A DNA stretch of 64,000 bases from Saccharospirillum salsuginis. Lineage in GTDB: Bacteria; Pseudomonadota; Gammaproteobacteria; Pseudomonadales; Natronospirillaceae. Where the stretch lies: contig NZ_BMXR01000002.1 in NCBI RefSeq assembly GCF_014651855.1, positions 1 through 64,000 of the forward strand, in the 5' to 3' direction. Made by a program: the position numbers and the translations under genes. The notes under the pieces were generated by a model that was not told the origin of the DNA, ran no database searches, and worked only from the letters and a program-made list of their open reading frames with translations. Every line of letters begins with the position of its first letter. Within the stretch, counting starts at the first letter, position 1. Below, in pieces: positions 25,410-34,595 of this stretch.

Positions 25410-26264
25410 ATGATTGGAGTAACAGGCGCTACCGGCCAACTGGGCCGGCTTGTGATTCAACACCTGCTGAACCGGACTGAAGCATCCAATATTGTTGCCT
25501 TGGTGCGCAACCCGGACAACGCCCAGGGATTACGCGAACAGGGCGTTACGATTCGTGAAGCCGACTACGACCGCCCCGAGACGCTGTCCGCCGCACTGAA
25601 CGGTGTCAGTAAACTGCTGCTGATATCCTCTAATGCGGTCGGTCAGCGGATGCCCCATCACCAGGCCGTCATCGACGCTGCCAAAGCGGAAGGTGTCGAA
25701 CTGCTCGCTTACACCAGCATCCTGAAGGCGGATAGGTCCCCACTGATTCTGGCGCAAGAACACAAGGAAACCGAAGAAGCGCTGCAGGCGTCGGGTCTGC
25801 CGACCGTATTATTGCGCAACGGCTGGTACACCGAAAACTACACCCAGTCCCTGGGCGGTGTATTGCAGGCGGGTATGGTTGCCGGTGCGGCGGGCGAGGG
25901 GGTATTGAACACCGCGACCCGCAATGATCTGGCCGAAGCGGCCGCGAGGGTACTGACGTCGGCCGACAGTGAAGCCGGCCGGGTGTATGAGTTGTCGGGT
26001 GACGAGGGCTTCACATTGGCCGATTATGCCCGGGAAATCGCGCGTCAGACTGATCGATCTATCGAGTATCGTGCGCTCTCCGAGCAGGACTTTACACAGA
26101 TGCTTGTTCAGATCGGCCTGCCGGAAGGGTTCGCGTCCATTCTTGCCGATGCCGAAGCACGTGCGGCCGAGGGCTGGCTTTCGGATTCCGGGAACGACTT
26201 GAGCCGTCTCCTGGGTCGCCCGACCACATCCCTGTCGGAAGCGGTTCGCGACGCGCTCGCGTAA
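25410..26264 (+). CDS. qorB: NAD(P)H:quinone oxidoreductase, QorB type
   Basis: 284 residues, as long as E. coli QorB (YtfG). MIGVTGATGQLGRLVIQHLL is the NAD(P)H-binding GxxGxxG motif. KLLLISSNAVGQRMPHHQAV, LRNGWYTENY and GRPTTSLSEAV match the family closely. It reduces quinones with NADPH in the cytosol. GAGGAG lies upstream of the ATG. Probable target of the divergent LysR regulator. Confidence 0.92.
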   Translation: MIGVTGATGQLGRLVIQHLLNRTEASNIVALVRNPDNAQGLREQGVTIREADYDRPETLSAALNGVSKLLLISSNAVGQRMPHHQAVIDAAKAEGVELLAYTSILKADRSPLILAQEHKETEEALQASGLPTVLLRNGWYTENYTQSLGGVLQAGMVAGAAGEGVLNTATRNDLAEAAARVLTSADSEAGRVYELSGDEGFTLADYAREIARQTDRSIEYRALSEQDFTQMLVQIGLPEGFASILADAEARAAEGWLSDSGNDLSRLLGRPTTSLSEAVRDALA

Positions 26265-26392
26265 CGGGTATCCGTCACCCCGGTGTCGTGGTTAGGCCCA
26301 CACCGAGGTGGCGGCCCTTCCGACTTTTCCCTCATTCCCCGCCTTTCGTATTCGACTCCGCTGTTTTCTATATTTTTTGGCATTAAAAGTAT

Positions 26393-26423
26393 TTGACCTG
26401 ACCAGGTCACCCCGATCTATAAT
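26393..26423 (+). promoter_or_regulatory. xylBA promoter with overlapping palindrome
   Basis: A -35-like TTGACC (26393-26398) and a consensus -10 TATAAT (26418-26423) with a 19-base spacer. TGACCTG-AC-CAGGTCA (26394-26409), a perfect palindrome, overlaps the -35 and spacer, as expected for a repressor operator. The ROK gene at 31113 is a candidate regulator. Confidence 0.65.
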
Positions 26424-26452
26424 TTCGAGACGCGAACAAAAAAGAGGCGATC

Positions 26453-27916
26453 ATGTATCTGGGACTGGATCTCGGCACCTCCGGCCTGAAAGCGGTGGTG
26501 ATCGATAACAACGGCGATGTGGTCGCCACTGAAACCGAGGCGCTGGACACCCAAAGCCCATATCCGCTCTGGGTCGAACAGGAACCGGAATCCTGGTGGC
26601 AGGCTCTGGTCGCCGTTTTGCAGCGCCTGAGCGCGACGCTGAATGTGTCCGAGATCCGCTCCATCGGCCTCGCGGGCCATATGCATGGCGCCGTTCTGCT
26701 CGACGCGGACGGTCAGGTCTTACGCTCCTGCATCCTCTGGAACGACGGCCGTAGCTTTGCGGAATGCGGTCAACTCGAAGCCGCACTGCCGGATTTCCGC
26801 GAACGCTCCGGCAACATCGCCATGCCGGGGTTTACCGCCCCGAAACTGCTGTGGGTGGCCGGCCACGAGCCCGACATCTTCCGACGTACGGCCAAGGTTC
26901 TGTTGCCCAAGGATTATTTGCGCTATCGCCTGACGGGCGACTTTATATCCGAGATGTCCGATGCCGCCGGCACCCTTTGGTTGAACCCGGCCAAGCGGGA
27001 TTGGGATGACGCTCTGCTTAATGCCACCGGCCTTAACCGCGAGCACATGCCGCGACTGATCGAAGGCAGTCAAATCGGCGGGACCTTGAACCGGGAGGCG
27101 ACCGAGGCCTTGAATATGGCGCCCATCCCCGTGGTCGGTGGGGCGGGGGACAACGCGGCCGGGGCCATCGGCGTCGGTGTCACCGAACCGGGGCAGGGGT
27201 TCATTTCACTGGGGACCTCCGGCGTTTACTTCGTTGTCAGCGAAGCGCACAAGGCGGCACCGGAACAAACGGTGCATGCCTTTTGCCATTGCCTGCCCGG
27301 ACGCTGGCACCAGATGTCCGTCATGCTCAGCGCCGCCAGCAGCCTGGATTGGTGGGCACGGTTGCAGGGCACGGACGTAGCTGGCCTGTTGAAAGAGCTG
27401 GACGACAGCGGCCAAACCGAGACGGAGGTGACTTTTCTGCCATACCTCACCGGTGAGCGCACTCCGCACAACGACGCCTATGCGCGCGCCCAGTTTTTCG
27501 GTATGTCCGCCCGCACGCGCCGGCCCGATTTGACGTTGGCGATCCTGGAAGGTGTGGCGTTCAGCATCGCCGACGGCGAGGCGGCCCTGCGCGAGGCCGA
27601 TGCGCCGTTGAATGATATTTCCCTGATCGGCGGCGGTGCCCGTTCCGAGCGCTGGCGCCAGATCATCGCCGATGTGCTGCAACGGCCTTTGCATTTCCGC
27701 GCCGGTGGCGAAGTCGGTCCCGGTCTGGGTGCGGCCCGCCTGGCCCGGATTGGCTTGGCCGGGGACGACGTCGATTCCTTGAAACGTCATTGCCCACCAC
27801 CGGCGATTGTGCAGACCCATCAGCCTGACCATGCCAGGGCAGTCTACTACCGGGAGCGTCTGGCGCTGTATCGGGATCTCTACCAACGAACGTCGTCTCT
27901 GAACCACCCCAAATAA
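26453..27916 (+). CDS. xylB: Xylulokinase
   Basis: 487 residues of the FGGY kinase family: [20 protein letters not shown] with the phosphate-binding Dx[29 protein letters not shown], and [20 protein letters not shown]. It phosphorylates D-xylulose with ATP, feeding the pentose phosphate pathway. It stands directly upstream of xylA (14 bases), so the two form an operon from the promoter at 26393. The order is xylB first, unlike E. coli. Confidence 0.96.
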   Translation: MYLGLDLGTSGLKAVVIDNNGDVVATETEALDTQSPYPLWVEQEPESWWQALVAVLQRLSATLNVSEIRSIGLAGHMHGAVLLDADGQVLRSCILWNDGRSFAECGQLEAALPDFRERSGNIAMPGFTAPKLLWVAGHEPDIFRRTAKVLLPKDYLRYRLTGDFISEMSDAAGTLWLNPAKRDWDDALLNATGLNREHMPRLIEGSQIGGTLNREATEALNMAPIPVVGGAGDNAAGAIGVGVTEPGQGFISLGTSGVYFVVSEAHKAAPEQTVHAFCHCLPGRWHQMSVMLSAASSLDWWARLQGTDVAGLLKELDDSGQTETEVTFLPYLTGERTPHNDAYARAQFFGMSARTRRPDLTLAILEGVAFSIADGEAALREADAPLNDISLIGGGARSERWRQIIADVLQRPLHFRAGGEVGPGLGAARLARIGLAGDDVDSLKRHCPPPAIVQTHQPDHARAVYYRERLALYRDLYQRTSSLNHPK

Positions 27917-27930
27917 TGCGAGGACAGACC

Positions 27931-29250
27931 ATGACGACCTATTTCGAGGGCATCGAACCGATCCGGTACGAAGGCCCGCGTTCGACCAATCCGCTCGCGT
28001 TCAGGCACTACGACCCGGAACGCATTGTTCTTGGGAAACCGTTGAAAGATCAACTGCGTTTCGCCGTCTGCTACTGGCACACCTTCTGTTGGGACGGCTT
28101 CGATGTCTTCGGCGAGGGCACCTTCGAGCGTCCCTGGCAGGCCCCGGGCGATCCCATGGCCCGCGCGACCGAGAAAATGGACGTCGCATTCGACTTCTTC
28201 GCCAAACTCGGCGCTCCGTTCTGGACCTTCCACGACTACGACATCGCCCCCGAAGGTGCCACTATCCGCGAGAGCCGCGACAACCTCGCGCGAATGATCG
28301 ACCGTGCCGAAGCCAAGCAGGAGGCCACCGGCATGCGCCTGCTGTGGGGCACCGCCAAGAACTTCGGCTACAAACGTTACATGGCCGGCGCGGCCACCAA
28401 TCCCGACCCGGAAGTGTTCGCCTATGCTGCCTCCCAGGTGCAACAGGCCATGGGGGCCACGCATCGCCTGGGCGGTGCCAACTACGTGCTCTGGGGCGGC
28501 CGCGAAGGCTACGAAACCCTGCTTAACACTGACCTGAAACGGGAACAGGAGCAACTCGGTCGTTTTCTGCAGATGGTGGTGGAGCACAAGCACAAGATTG
28601 GTTTCAAAGGGGCGATCCTGATCGAACCCAAACCGCAGGAACCGACCAAGCACCAATACGACTACGACACTGCGACCGTCTTCGGTTTTCTGCAGAAATA
28701 CGGGCTGGAGAACGAGATCAAGGTCAATATCGAAGTGAATCACGCCACCCTGGCCGGCCATACGTTCCAGCACGAACTGGCCACCGCTTCGGCGCTCGGC
28801 ATTTTCGGCTCCGTCGATGCCAACCGCGGCGACTACCAGAACGGCTGGGACACCGACCAGTTCCCCAACAGCGTGGAAGACATGATGCTCGCCTGCTACG
28901 AGATCATCAAAGCCGGTGGCTTCACCACCGGCGGGTTCAACTTCGACACCAAACTGCGCCGTACCTCGATTGCACCGGACGATCTCTTCCACGCCCACAT
29001 CGGCGCCATGGATACCCTGGCTCTGGCGTTCACCAAGGCAGCGGAATTGTATGAGTCCGGTTCCCTGCGCGATTTCGTCGAACAGCGGTATCAGGGTTGG
29101 AACAACGCGCTGGGACAAGACATTCTGGGTGGCCGGATGGATCTGGATGCCGTGGCCGAATACGCGGTGGCCAAAGACATCGACCCCCAACCCGTGTCCA
29201 GTCGCCAAGAGATGCTGGAGAATCGGGTTAATCGCATTTTGTATGGATGA
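27931..29250 (+). CDS. xylA: Xylose isomerase
   Basis: 439 residues, typical for class II xylose isomerase. [20 protein letters not shown] and [18 protein letters not shown] carry the metal ligands; [14 protein letters not shown] carries the active-site Glu-adjacent segment. It converts D-xylose to D-xylulose with divalent metal. ATG 27931 is preferred over ATG 27916 because AGGA lies eight bases upstream. It overlaps no neighbour and ends the xyl operon. Confidence 0.97.
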   Translation: MTTYFEGIEPIRYEGPRSTNPLAFRHYDPERIVLGKPLKDQLRFAVCYWHTFCWDGFDVFGEGTFERPWQAPGDPMARATEKMDVAFDFFAKLGAPFWTFHDYDIAPEGATIRESRDNLARMIDRAEAKQEATGMRLLWGTAKNFGYKRYMAGAATNPDPEVFAYAASQVQQAMGATHRLGGANYVLWGGREGYETLLNTDLKREQEQLGRFLQMVVEHKHKIGFKGAILIEPKPQEPTKHQYDYDTATVFGFLQKYGLENEIKVNIEVNHATLAGHTFQHELATASALGIFGSVDANRGDYQNGWDTDQFPNSVEDMMLACYEIIKAGGFTTGGFNFDTKLRRTSIAPDDLFHAHIGAMDTLALAFTKAAELYESGSLRDFVEQRYQGWNNALGQDILGGRMDLDAVAEYAVAKDIDPQPVSSRQEMLENRVNRILYG

Positions 29251-29275
29251 TCCGACACTCTACTAACTCAGATTC

Positions 29276-29297
29276 CCGAGGCTGGATACGGCCTCGG
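29276..29297. terminator. Weak hairpin after xylA
   Basis: CCGAGGC, eight bases, GCCTCGG. No T-run directly follows, so termination is uncertain. Confidence 0.45.
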
Positions 29298-29416
29298 TCC
29301 ATACCTGACGACATCTATTTTCTTCCATCCTGCCTCCCCTCCCTGCATCATTGCGGATAATCTAACAGCATTTGAAGTGCTCGTTCCTAGATTAAGCAAA
29401 TTAGGAGTGACTATTT

Positions 29417-29455
29417 TAGTGGACACTCTAAAGAGTGGCTACTATAGTGGACACT
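29417..29455. repeat. Direct repeats upstream of the toxin-antitoxin pair
   Basis: TAGTGGACACT occurs at 29417-29427 and 29445-29455, 28 bases apart. It may be a binding site for the TA repressor complex, or a remnant of an insertion-sequence end, as similar AGTGGACAC strings occur at some IS ends. Confidence 0.55.
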
Positions 29456-29473
29456 TAAGATCAGAAGGAGGTG

Positions 29474-29776
29474 ATGTTGAAGGTACTGTTAACGGACGAG
29501 GTTCAGGCTGACATTGAAGAACTGAGGGATCGAAAGGCAAAGGCAAAAATTCGATTAGCACTCGACAAATTGGAATTGGGTAATCTTGGCGATGTGAAAC
29601 CTGTGGGGGAGGGGGTATCGGAGATCAGGCTCCATTATGGTCCGGGCTATCGGATCTATTACTTCCAGGATGGGGAGGCCATATATGTCGTTGCCTGTGT
29701 CGGCGACAAGGCTACTCAATCTAAGGACGTGAGGCGAGCCAAAGAAATTAAACGGACCTGGAAGCTGTTACATTAA
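29474..29776 (+). CDS. HigB/RelE-type toxin (addiction module killer family)
   Basis: 100 residues with the RelE/ParE-like fold: VLLTDEVQADIEELRDRKAK, GNLGDVKPVGEGVSEIRLHY, GYRIYYFQDGEAIYVVACVG, typical of the Gp49-like HigB-2 group that cleaves mRNA at the ribosome. AAGGAG lies just before GTG 29471, ATG 29474 and TTG 29477; ATG is used but TTG gives the more usual spacing. Toxin-first order with an antitoxin 23 bases downstream is characteristic of HigBA-type pairs. Confidence 0.9.
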   Translation: MLKVLLTDEVQADIEELRDRKAKAKIRLALDKLELGNLGDVKPVGEGVSEIRLHYGPGYRIYYFQDGEAIYVVACVGDKATQSKDVRRAKEIKRTWKLLH

Positions 29777-29799
29777 TTTCAAATTTTTAAGGTCACACT

Positions 29800-30117
29800 A
29801 TGGAAAAGAAAGCAGCGACACTCGACGAATATGCCCAAAACTGGATGCAGGATTCCGAGGAAGTGGCAGCCTATCTGAATGAAGTGCTGGAGGAAGGAGA
29901 TGAAGCACTGCTCTTGGTTGCGCTTCGTCGAATAGCAAAGAACTACGATGGCGGCATTCGGGGGTTAAGCAACGATCTGGGTATGAACCGCAGTTCCTTG
30001 AACAATGCGCTGGATGAAAATGGGAACCCCACTCTAAAAACGATGTTCAAGATTTTGGACAAGCTGGGGTACAGGGTTCAATTGGTTCCCAAGCCTCACG
30101 ATAACCATAGGGTTTAA
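29800..30117 (+). CDS. HigA-type antitoxin with XRE helix-turn-helix
   Basis: 105 residues. GIRGLSNDLGMNRSSLNNAL and PTLKTMFKILDKLGYRVQLV form an XRE-type DNA-binding domain at the C-terminus; the N-terminal part is acidic and helical and would bind the toxin. It represses its own operon together with the toxin, probably at the direct repeats upstream. AAGG lies before the ATG. Confidence 0.9.
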   Translation: MEKKAATLDEYAQNWMQDSEEVAAYLNEVLEEGDEALLLVALRRIAKNYDGGIRGLSNDLGMNRSSLNNALDENGNPTLKTMFKILDKLGYRVQLVPKPHDNHRV

Positions 30118-30301
30118 GGTCGTCAGCCCCGCCATGGGGAACAAAGGGCTGCGAAACAAAACGATTGAGCCCAATTAATGACATTGCCTCCAGGGTCGAC
30201 ATAACAGAAATCTCGACGTGATCCGAACTGACAATTGGCAAGTTCCAGTCGGCGCAATGGCCCTGACATAGCCGACAGTCCGGATCGCTTAACTCAGCGA
30301 C

Positions 30302-30326
30302 AAAAGTCGCCGAGGTTTGTTCGGCG
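30302..30326 (-). terminator. Likely terminator of the barrel-protein gene
   Basis: On the minus strand CGCCGA, a seven-base loop and TCGGCG are followed by ACTTTT. Short T-run, so moderate support. Confidence 0.45.
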
Positions 30327-30331
30327 TGAGA

Positions 30332-30874
30332 TCAGAACCGGAACCCCAGTGTCCATTCCAATGCCAGGCCGCCATACGCTTCCGCCGCCGTTTCTGCTTC
30401 GTTATCGCACTGGGCTTCAATGTCCAGGTTGCCCACTGTGTAGCCACCTGCCACGCGCGAAGAAAAACCGTTGTCGAAATACCAGCCGTAACCGACCAGT
30501 CCGGTCGCCGTCAGGCCTGTGGCTGTGGCCTCGCAGTTGGTGCTGGAATAAGAGTCGGTTTCTTCAACTGTTAGGCTGGTATAACCGGCATTTGCAGCGA
30601 AAAAGGCGCCATCATCGTATCCTTGTGTCGCCGTGGACTTTTCAAACCGAACACCTATGGTGGTCGCTGTTAATTTGACATCGCCAAGGTCCAGGCCCAG
30701 ATAGCCAAAGCTCGGACCCACCTTGGTGGTTTCATCTTCAGTGAGGGTGAACAATGCGTTGCCATTGAGGGAGCCGATGATCAACCCAAGAGGGTTGATG
30801 TTGATTTCGGTGGCGTATACGGCGGACAAAGGGGAGCATGCCAGAGCTGCGGCAACATATAATTGTTTTCTCAT
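30332..30874 (-). CDS. Small outer-membrane beta-barrel protein
   Basis: 180 residues. A signal peptide (residues 1-21, LSAVYATEI) is followed by alternating hydrophobic strands rich in Gly and aromatic residues (VGPSFGYLGLDLGDVKLTAT, GLVGYGWYFDNGFSSRVAGG), ending LEWTLGFRF with the C-terminal Phe typical of outer-membrane proteins assembled by the BAM complex. One Cys pair could form a loop disulfide. Function unknown; it may be a pore or a structural barrel like those of the opacity/OmpW group. AGGAAG precedes the ATG. Confidence 0.75.
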   Translation of the reverse strand: MRKQLYVAAALACSPLSAVYATEININPLGLIIGSLNGNALFTLTEDETTKVGPSFGYLGLDLGDVKLTATTIGVRFEKSTATQGYDDGAFFAANAGYTSLTVEETDSYSSTNCEATATGLTATGLVGYGWYFDNGFSSRVAGGYTVGNLDIEAQCDNEAETAAEAYGGLALEWTLGFRF

Positions 30875-31112
30875 TGTACTTCCTAATCAAAGAGTCGGTT
30901 GGGGTTTGCCTGGGGATCTCTCGTCATTCCTTGGCGAGTACGGAACGCACCTGAATCGGGTCGCAAAAGGCTGCGAACATTGAGAGGCCGGAAACCAGGG
31001 AGGGCGCGATGCTATCAGAGTCTGTGCGAATTTCCAGGCTGCGGGTGTCGTTTGTGTCCGCTCTGGCTTTACAAGAACAGACAGGAAGCACGGGGCCGGA
31101 GTTGGGTTGATT

Positions 31113-32297
31113 TCAGCGGAAATGCCCCAGAGCCAGGGCGATGACGCCCTTACCGGTCATGTCTTCAGACCAGGGGTAGGATTGAATCTCGGTGCGACCC
31201 ACCAGCTCCGGTATCAGGGCCTCCTGGATGCCCGCCTGGATACTGTCTTCCAGCAAGTCGTACGCCCGTACACCGGGACCGGTGACGACGACGCGTTCCG
31301 GGCTGATCAGGGCCAGCACGTTGGCGATGCCGAAACCGAGCACCCGGCCGGCCCGGTCAAACAGCTCGCGGGCGGGCGTCGAGCCGTCGCGGGCCAATTG
31401 CGTGAGGTGCCGCATCTCGTCTTCTGAGGGATGTCGTCGATCGGTTTCGGGTAAATCGATTAACGCCCGGGCATCCCGGTAAAGCGCATAGTCCGCGACA
31501 TAGGCTTCAATGCAGCCCGCTTTTCCGCAGGCGCAGGTTGGACCGGTCGGAGTGTATTTGGTGTGCCCGAATTCAGCGGCGGCGCCATTGTGACCGCTGT
31601 ACAGGTCGCCGTTCAGGATCAGACTGCCTCCGACACCGTAGCCGATCATGATGACCGCGAAGTCCGGTTTTTGCAGGTACTCGGGGTGTTTGTGTATGGC
31701 GTGGGCAATGCAGTTGGTGTCGTTGGCGAGTTCGACCGGACACTCGAAAGCGGCTTCCAGAGCCGCGGTCATGTTGACATTCTTGATGCTCAGCGCCGGG
31801 CTCCAGACCGAATAGCCCCGGTGGGCGTCCACAATGCCCTGGATTGCGACGCCCAGGCTGACCAGTCGGCGGGCGTGATCCGGGTAGTCTTCCAGAAAAC
31901 GGGATGCCTGATCGACCAGCAGATCGTTCAACGAGGCCTGGTCGAGCGATTGGGTATCCGCCGTCACCACCGTTTCCGCAACGATGTTGCCTTGCAGGTC
32001 GCCCAGCATCAGGCGGATCTCATTGATCGACAATTTGATGCCCAAAGCCGAGGCGTGATCGGGATTCAGGCCGATCAGCACTCGGGGGCGCCCGCGGCCG
32101 GTGGCCGAGACGGGTTTTTGAACCTCGCGAATCACACCTTCGGCGACCAGATCCGAGGTGATGGCTGTGACCGTGGCCGGACTCAACCGTGTCCGTTGTC
32201 CGATGTCGACTCGGGCCAGGGGGCCAAAAACACGCAGGGTATTGATGATGTCGACGCGATTGGCCGCCCGGATCTGTTCTGTATCGCTCTTCTTCAT
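31113..32297 (-). CDS. ROK-family transcriptional repressor (XylR-like)
   Basis: 394 residues. N-terminal winged helix (LARVDIGQRTRLSPATVTAI), then a ROK sugar-kinase-like domain: GVAIQGIVDAHRG, NDTNCIAHAIHKH, GGSLILNGDLYSGHNGAAAE and the zinc motif CACGKAGCIE. It binds a sugar and controls sugar genes. It is 1.9 kb downstream of the xyl operon on the opposite strand; control of xylBA is inferred. The ATG at 32297 is chosen; no strong ribosome site is seen before either this codon or an upstream TTG at 32318. Confidence 0.85.
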   Translation of the reverse strand: MKKSDTEQIRAANRVDIINTLRVFGPLARVDIGQRTRLSPATVTAITSDLVAEGVIREVQKPVSATGRGRPRVLIGLNPDHASALGIKLSINEIRLMLGDLQGNIVAETVVTADTQSLDQASLNDLLVDQASRFLEDYPDHARRLVSLGVAIQGIVDAHRGYSVWSPALSIKNVNMTAALEAAFECPVELANDTNCIAHAIHKHPEYLQKPDFAVIMIGYGVGGSLILNGDLYSGHNGAAAEFGHTKYTPTGPTCACGKAGCIEAYVADYALYRDARALIDLPETDRRHPSEDEMRHLTQLARDGSTPARELFDRAGRVLGFGIANVLALISPERVVVTGPGVRAYDLLEDSIQAGIQEALIPELVGRTEIQSYPWSEDMTGKGVIALALGHFR

Positions 32298-32405
32298 GGA
32301 GGTCCGGAGTGTCTTCAAGTGCGGGAAGCGGCCAGTCTAGAGTCTTTCGGTAATTAGGTCGACTCGTAAATTAAATATGGGGGAGCGAAAAAGGGGAATA
32401 GGGGG

Positions 32406-33347
32406 TCAACTGGCCGCGTGCGTGGGCACGTCCGGCCGGATCATCTCGTCGATCAACCCTTCCCGAATGGCCTTGTAGGAAATGCGCATCCGCTCCAGGT
32501 CGAAAGCGTGGAATACTCGGTGCAGGATGATGTAGCCGGCGGCGAAGACGGCGATGCGGCGCGGGCTCAGTTCCAGCAATTGGGACAGCTGGTGTTGGCT
32601 GTCGGCCTGGGTCAGCACCGGATGCAGTCGGTCGAGCTGGCTGCGTTCGATCACGCCGTTTTCGCTCAGGCCCAGATTGCTCAACGCCCAGCTAACGGCT
32701 TTGATGCTGCCGGAAGAGCCCATGACGTCGTCCCAGTCGCGACCGGTGAAGCGGGGCTTGATCTGCGCCAATTGGTCATCGACATAGGCTTCGCAGGCGG
32801 ACAGGTGATAGTCGGTCAGGCGGTCGTGGTCGAGAAACTGGGCGGTGAGTGTGACGCAGCCAAGGTCGAGACTGGCGACGGCTTCGGGTTGCCGGCCGTG
32901 GCCGACGATGATTTCGGTGCTGCCGCCGCCGATATCGAGCACGAAACGGTGCTGGTCGATGGGCTGGCCGTGGGATACGCCCCGGTAGATGTAGCGGGCT
33001 TCGTCGTCGCCGCTGAGAATGCGGATCGGTTGGCCGAGTGTGGCTTCGGCGAGCTTGAGGAAGCGTTTGTCACCGATCAGGCGTCGAAATGCGCTGGTGC
33101 CGACCGCGGTCACATGGGCGTCGGGCATTTTGCTCAGGGTATCGTGAAAGTGGGACAGGCAGCGCAGTGCCCGGGAGCGAGCCTCGCGGCTGAGGCGGCC
33201 GGTTTTGGCGTCGACGCCGGCGGCCAGACGCACCAGTTCGCGCTTGCAATCGACGGAGTGCAAGGATTGTCCATCGGACTTCATGATCACCAGATGGAAA
33301 CTGTTTGAGCCGAGGTCGATCGCGGCGTATAGCGACGGTGCGTTCAT
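32406..33347 (-). CDS. Ppx/GppA-family phosphatase
   Basis: 313 residues, the short single-unit form without the C-terminal HD extension of E. coli Ppx. AAIDLGSNSFHLVIMKSDG, VGTSAFRRL, GDDEARYIYRGV and LDIGGGSTEIIVG are the phosphate-binding loops of the acetate/sugar kinase/Hsp70 superfold. It hydrolyses polyphosphate or pppGpp. No signal sequence. Its 5' side faces a 430-base gap containing a repeat element, and the ZIP gene is divergent. Confidence 0.9.
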   Translation of the reverse strand: MNAPSLYAAIDLGSNSFHLVIMKSDGQSLHSVDCKRELVRLAAGVDAKTGRLSREARSRALRCLSHFHDTLSKMPDAHVTAVGTSAFRRLIGDKRFLKLAEATLGQPIRILSGDDEARYIYRGVSHGQPIDQHRFVLDIGGGSTEIIVGHGRQPEAVASLDLGCVTLTAQFLDHDRLTDYHLSACEAYVDDQLAQIKPRFTGRDWDDVMGSSGSIKAVSWALSNLGLSENGVIERSQLDRLHPVLTQADSQHQLSQLLELSPRRIAVFAAGYIILHRVFHAFDLERMRISYKAIREGLIDEMIRPDVPTHAAS

Positions 33348-33777
33348 GGGTTAAGGCAATTTTTATTATCTACTGGAATATAGCGGTTATGGCCGCAAAA
33401 TGACACTCCTGTGGAAATCGAGTGTTGTGGATTGTTGTAACAATTTCGATCAGGTCCGCCAATAGGGGAGATAGACTTTCTAATATTGTTCCAATGTTAA
33501 CTCGGTGGTTCCATTGAATGTGAGTCGGGCATTCGTGCCCCAGGAGCGGGTAGGGCCTTCCAGGGTCGCTGTAAATACATCCCTGTACGCTCGACGGCCG
33601 AGTCCGACCGCCATGGATGGCGGAAGTGCCGTTTTTGCAGGAGCAAAAAACGGTCCTGCGGCCCACGTCCCTGGAGACCCTACCCGCCCCTGGGGCACTC
33701 GGATCACTGGCTAGTTCAATACGACTGCCCGTAGTGGACATACATCAGCCAAAGATACAGGCGATAGGAGAAACGGT
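33348..33777. other. Divergent intergenic region with repeat element
   Basis: Separates the Ppx/GppA and ZIP genes. 33348-33534 holds AT-rich sequence with no gene, likely promoter DNA; 33535-33698 is the repeat element described separately; the rest carries the GATAGGAG ribosome site of the ZIP gene. Confidence 0.6.
33535..33698 (+). repeat. Cruciform repeat family, copy A
   Basis: Arms GTGCCCCAGGAGCGGGTAGG... (33535-33565) and its near-complement (33669-33698) flank a core with ATACATCCCTGTAC, GCTCGACGGC, an inner hairpin CCGCCAT/ATGGCGG (33608-33623) and a second hairpin CCGTTTTTGC/GCAAAAAACGG. The same core occurs in copies B to E with different arms. It is the longest copy, because of the extra hairpin. 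Confidence 0.85.
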
Positions 33778-34557
33778 GTGAGCGACAACCTGGTGGTTAT
33801 GGGTACGGTTTACAGCCTGCTGGCCGGTCTGGGTACCGGTGTCGGGGCGGTGCTGGTGTATTTGATCCGCACGTTGTCGAAGCGCATCGAGGATGGGCTG
33901 TTGAGCCTGGCGGCGGGGATTATGTTAGCGGCGTCGGTGTTTTCCCTGATTCTGCCGGGGATCGACTACGGGCTGGAACTGGGGTACGCCGAACCGGTTG
34001 CCGTGGCGGTGGTGATCGCCGGTTTGCTGCTGGGGGCGATCATCCTGTTTGTCATTCACAATTACGTGCCGCATGAGCACTTTTTTATCGGTCGGGAAGG
34101 GCCGGACACCCGCATGCTCAGCCGGGTCTGGCTGTTCGTGATTGCCATCACCCTGCATAACTTTCCGGAAGGCATGGCCGTGGGCGTTGGCTTCGGCGGC
34201 GGTAACATCGCCAACGGTCAGGCTCTGGCGCTGGGGATCGGGCTACAGAACATACCCGAAGGGCTCGCGGTCGCAGCGTCGATGCTGACCATCGGCTACA
34301 CGCGCACGCAGGCGTTCGCTGTGGCGTTTCTGACCGGCCTCGCCGAACCCGTTGGTGGCTTTTTCGGCAGTGTCGCGGTGGGGCTGACCGAACCCTTGCT
34401 GCCCTGGGCGCTCGGTTTCGCAGCCGGTGCGATGCTGTTCATCATCAGTGACGAGATCATCCCGGAGACCCATCGAGGACATTTTCAGAACCTCGCCACG
34501 TTCACGCTCCTGGTCGGCTTCTGCGTGATGATGTTCCTCGACGCCACCTTAGGTTAA
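33778..34557 (+). CDS. ZIP-family metal transporter
   Basis: 259 residues with about eight hydrophobic segments. HNFPEGMAVG and GLQNIPEGLAV are the metal-binding helices IV and V of the ZIP family, as in ZupT, and ISDEIIPETH is near the end. It moves Zn2+ and related divalent cations into the cytoplasm across the inner membrane. The start is GTG 33778 after TAGGAG. Single gene, with a repeat element in its upstream region. Confidence 0.92.
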   Translation: MSDNLVVMGTVYSLLAGLGTGVGAVLVYLIRTLSKRIEDGLLSLAAGIMLAASVFSLILPGIDYGLELGYAEPVAVAVVIAGLLLGAIILFVIHNYVPHEHFFIGREGPDTRMLSRVWLFVIAITLHNFPEGMAVGVGFGGGNIANGQALALGIGLQNIPEGLAVAASMLTIGYTRTQAFAVAFLTGLAEPVGGFFGSVAVGLTEPLLPWALGFAAGAMLFIISDEIIPETHRGHFQNLATFTLLVGFCVMMFLDATLG

Positions 34558-34595
34558 GGGTGCGTCTGCCCGACCGGGTGGTCGGGCAGAGGGAG

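Noticed and set aside
30047..30241. 64-codon minus-strand frame after the antitoxin gene
   Set aside because: No ribosome site, overlaps the antitoxin end, and no recognisable protein pattern.
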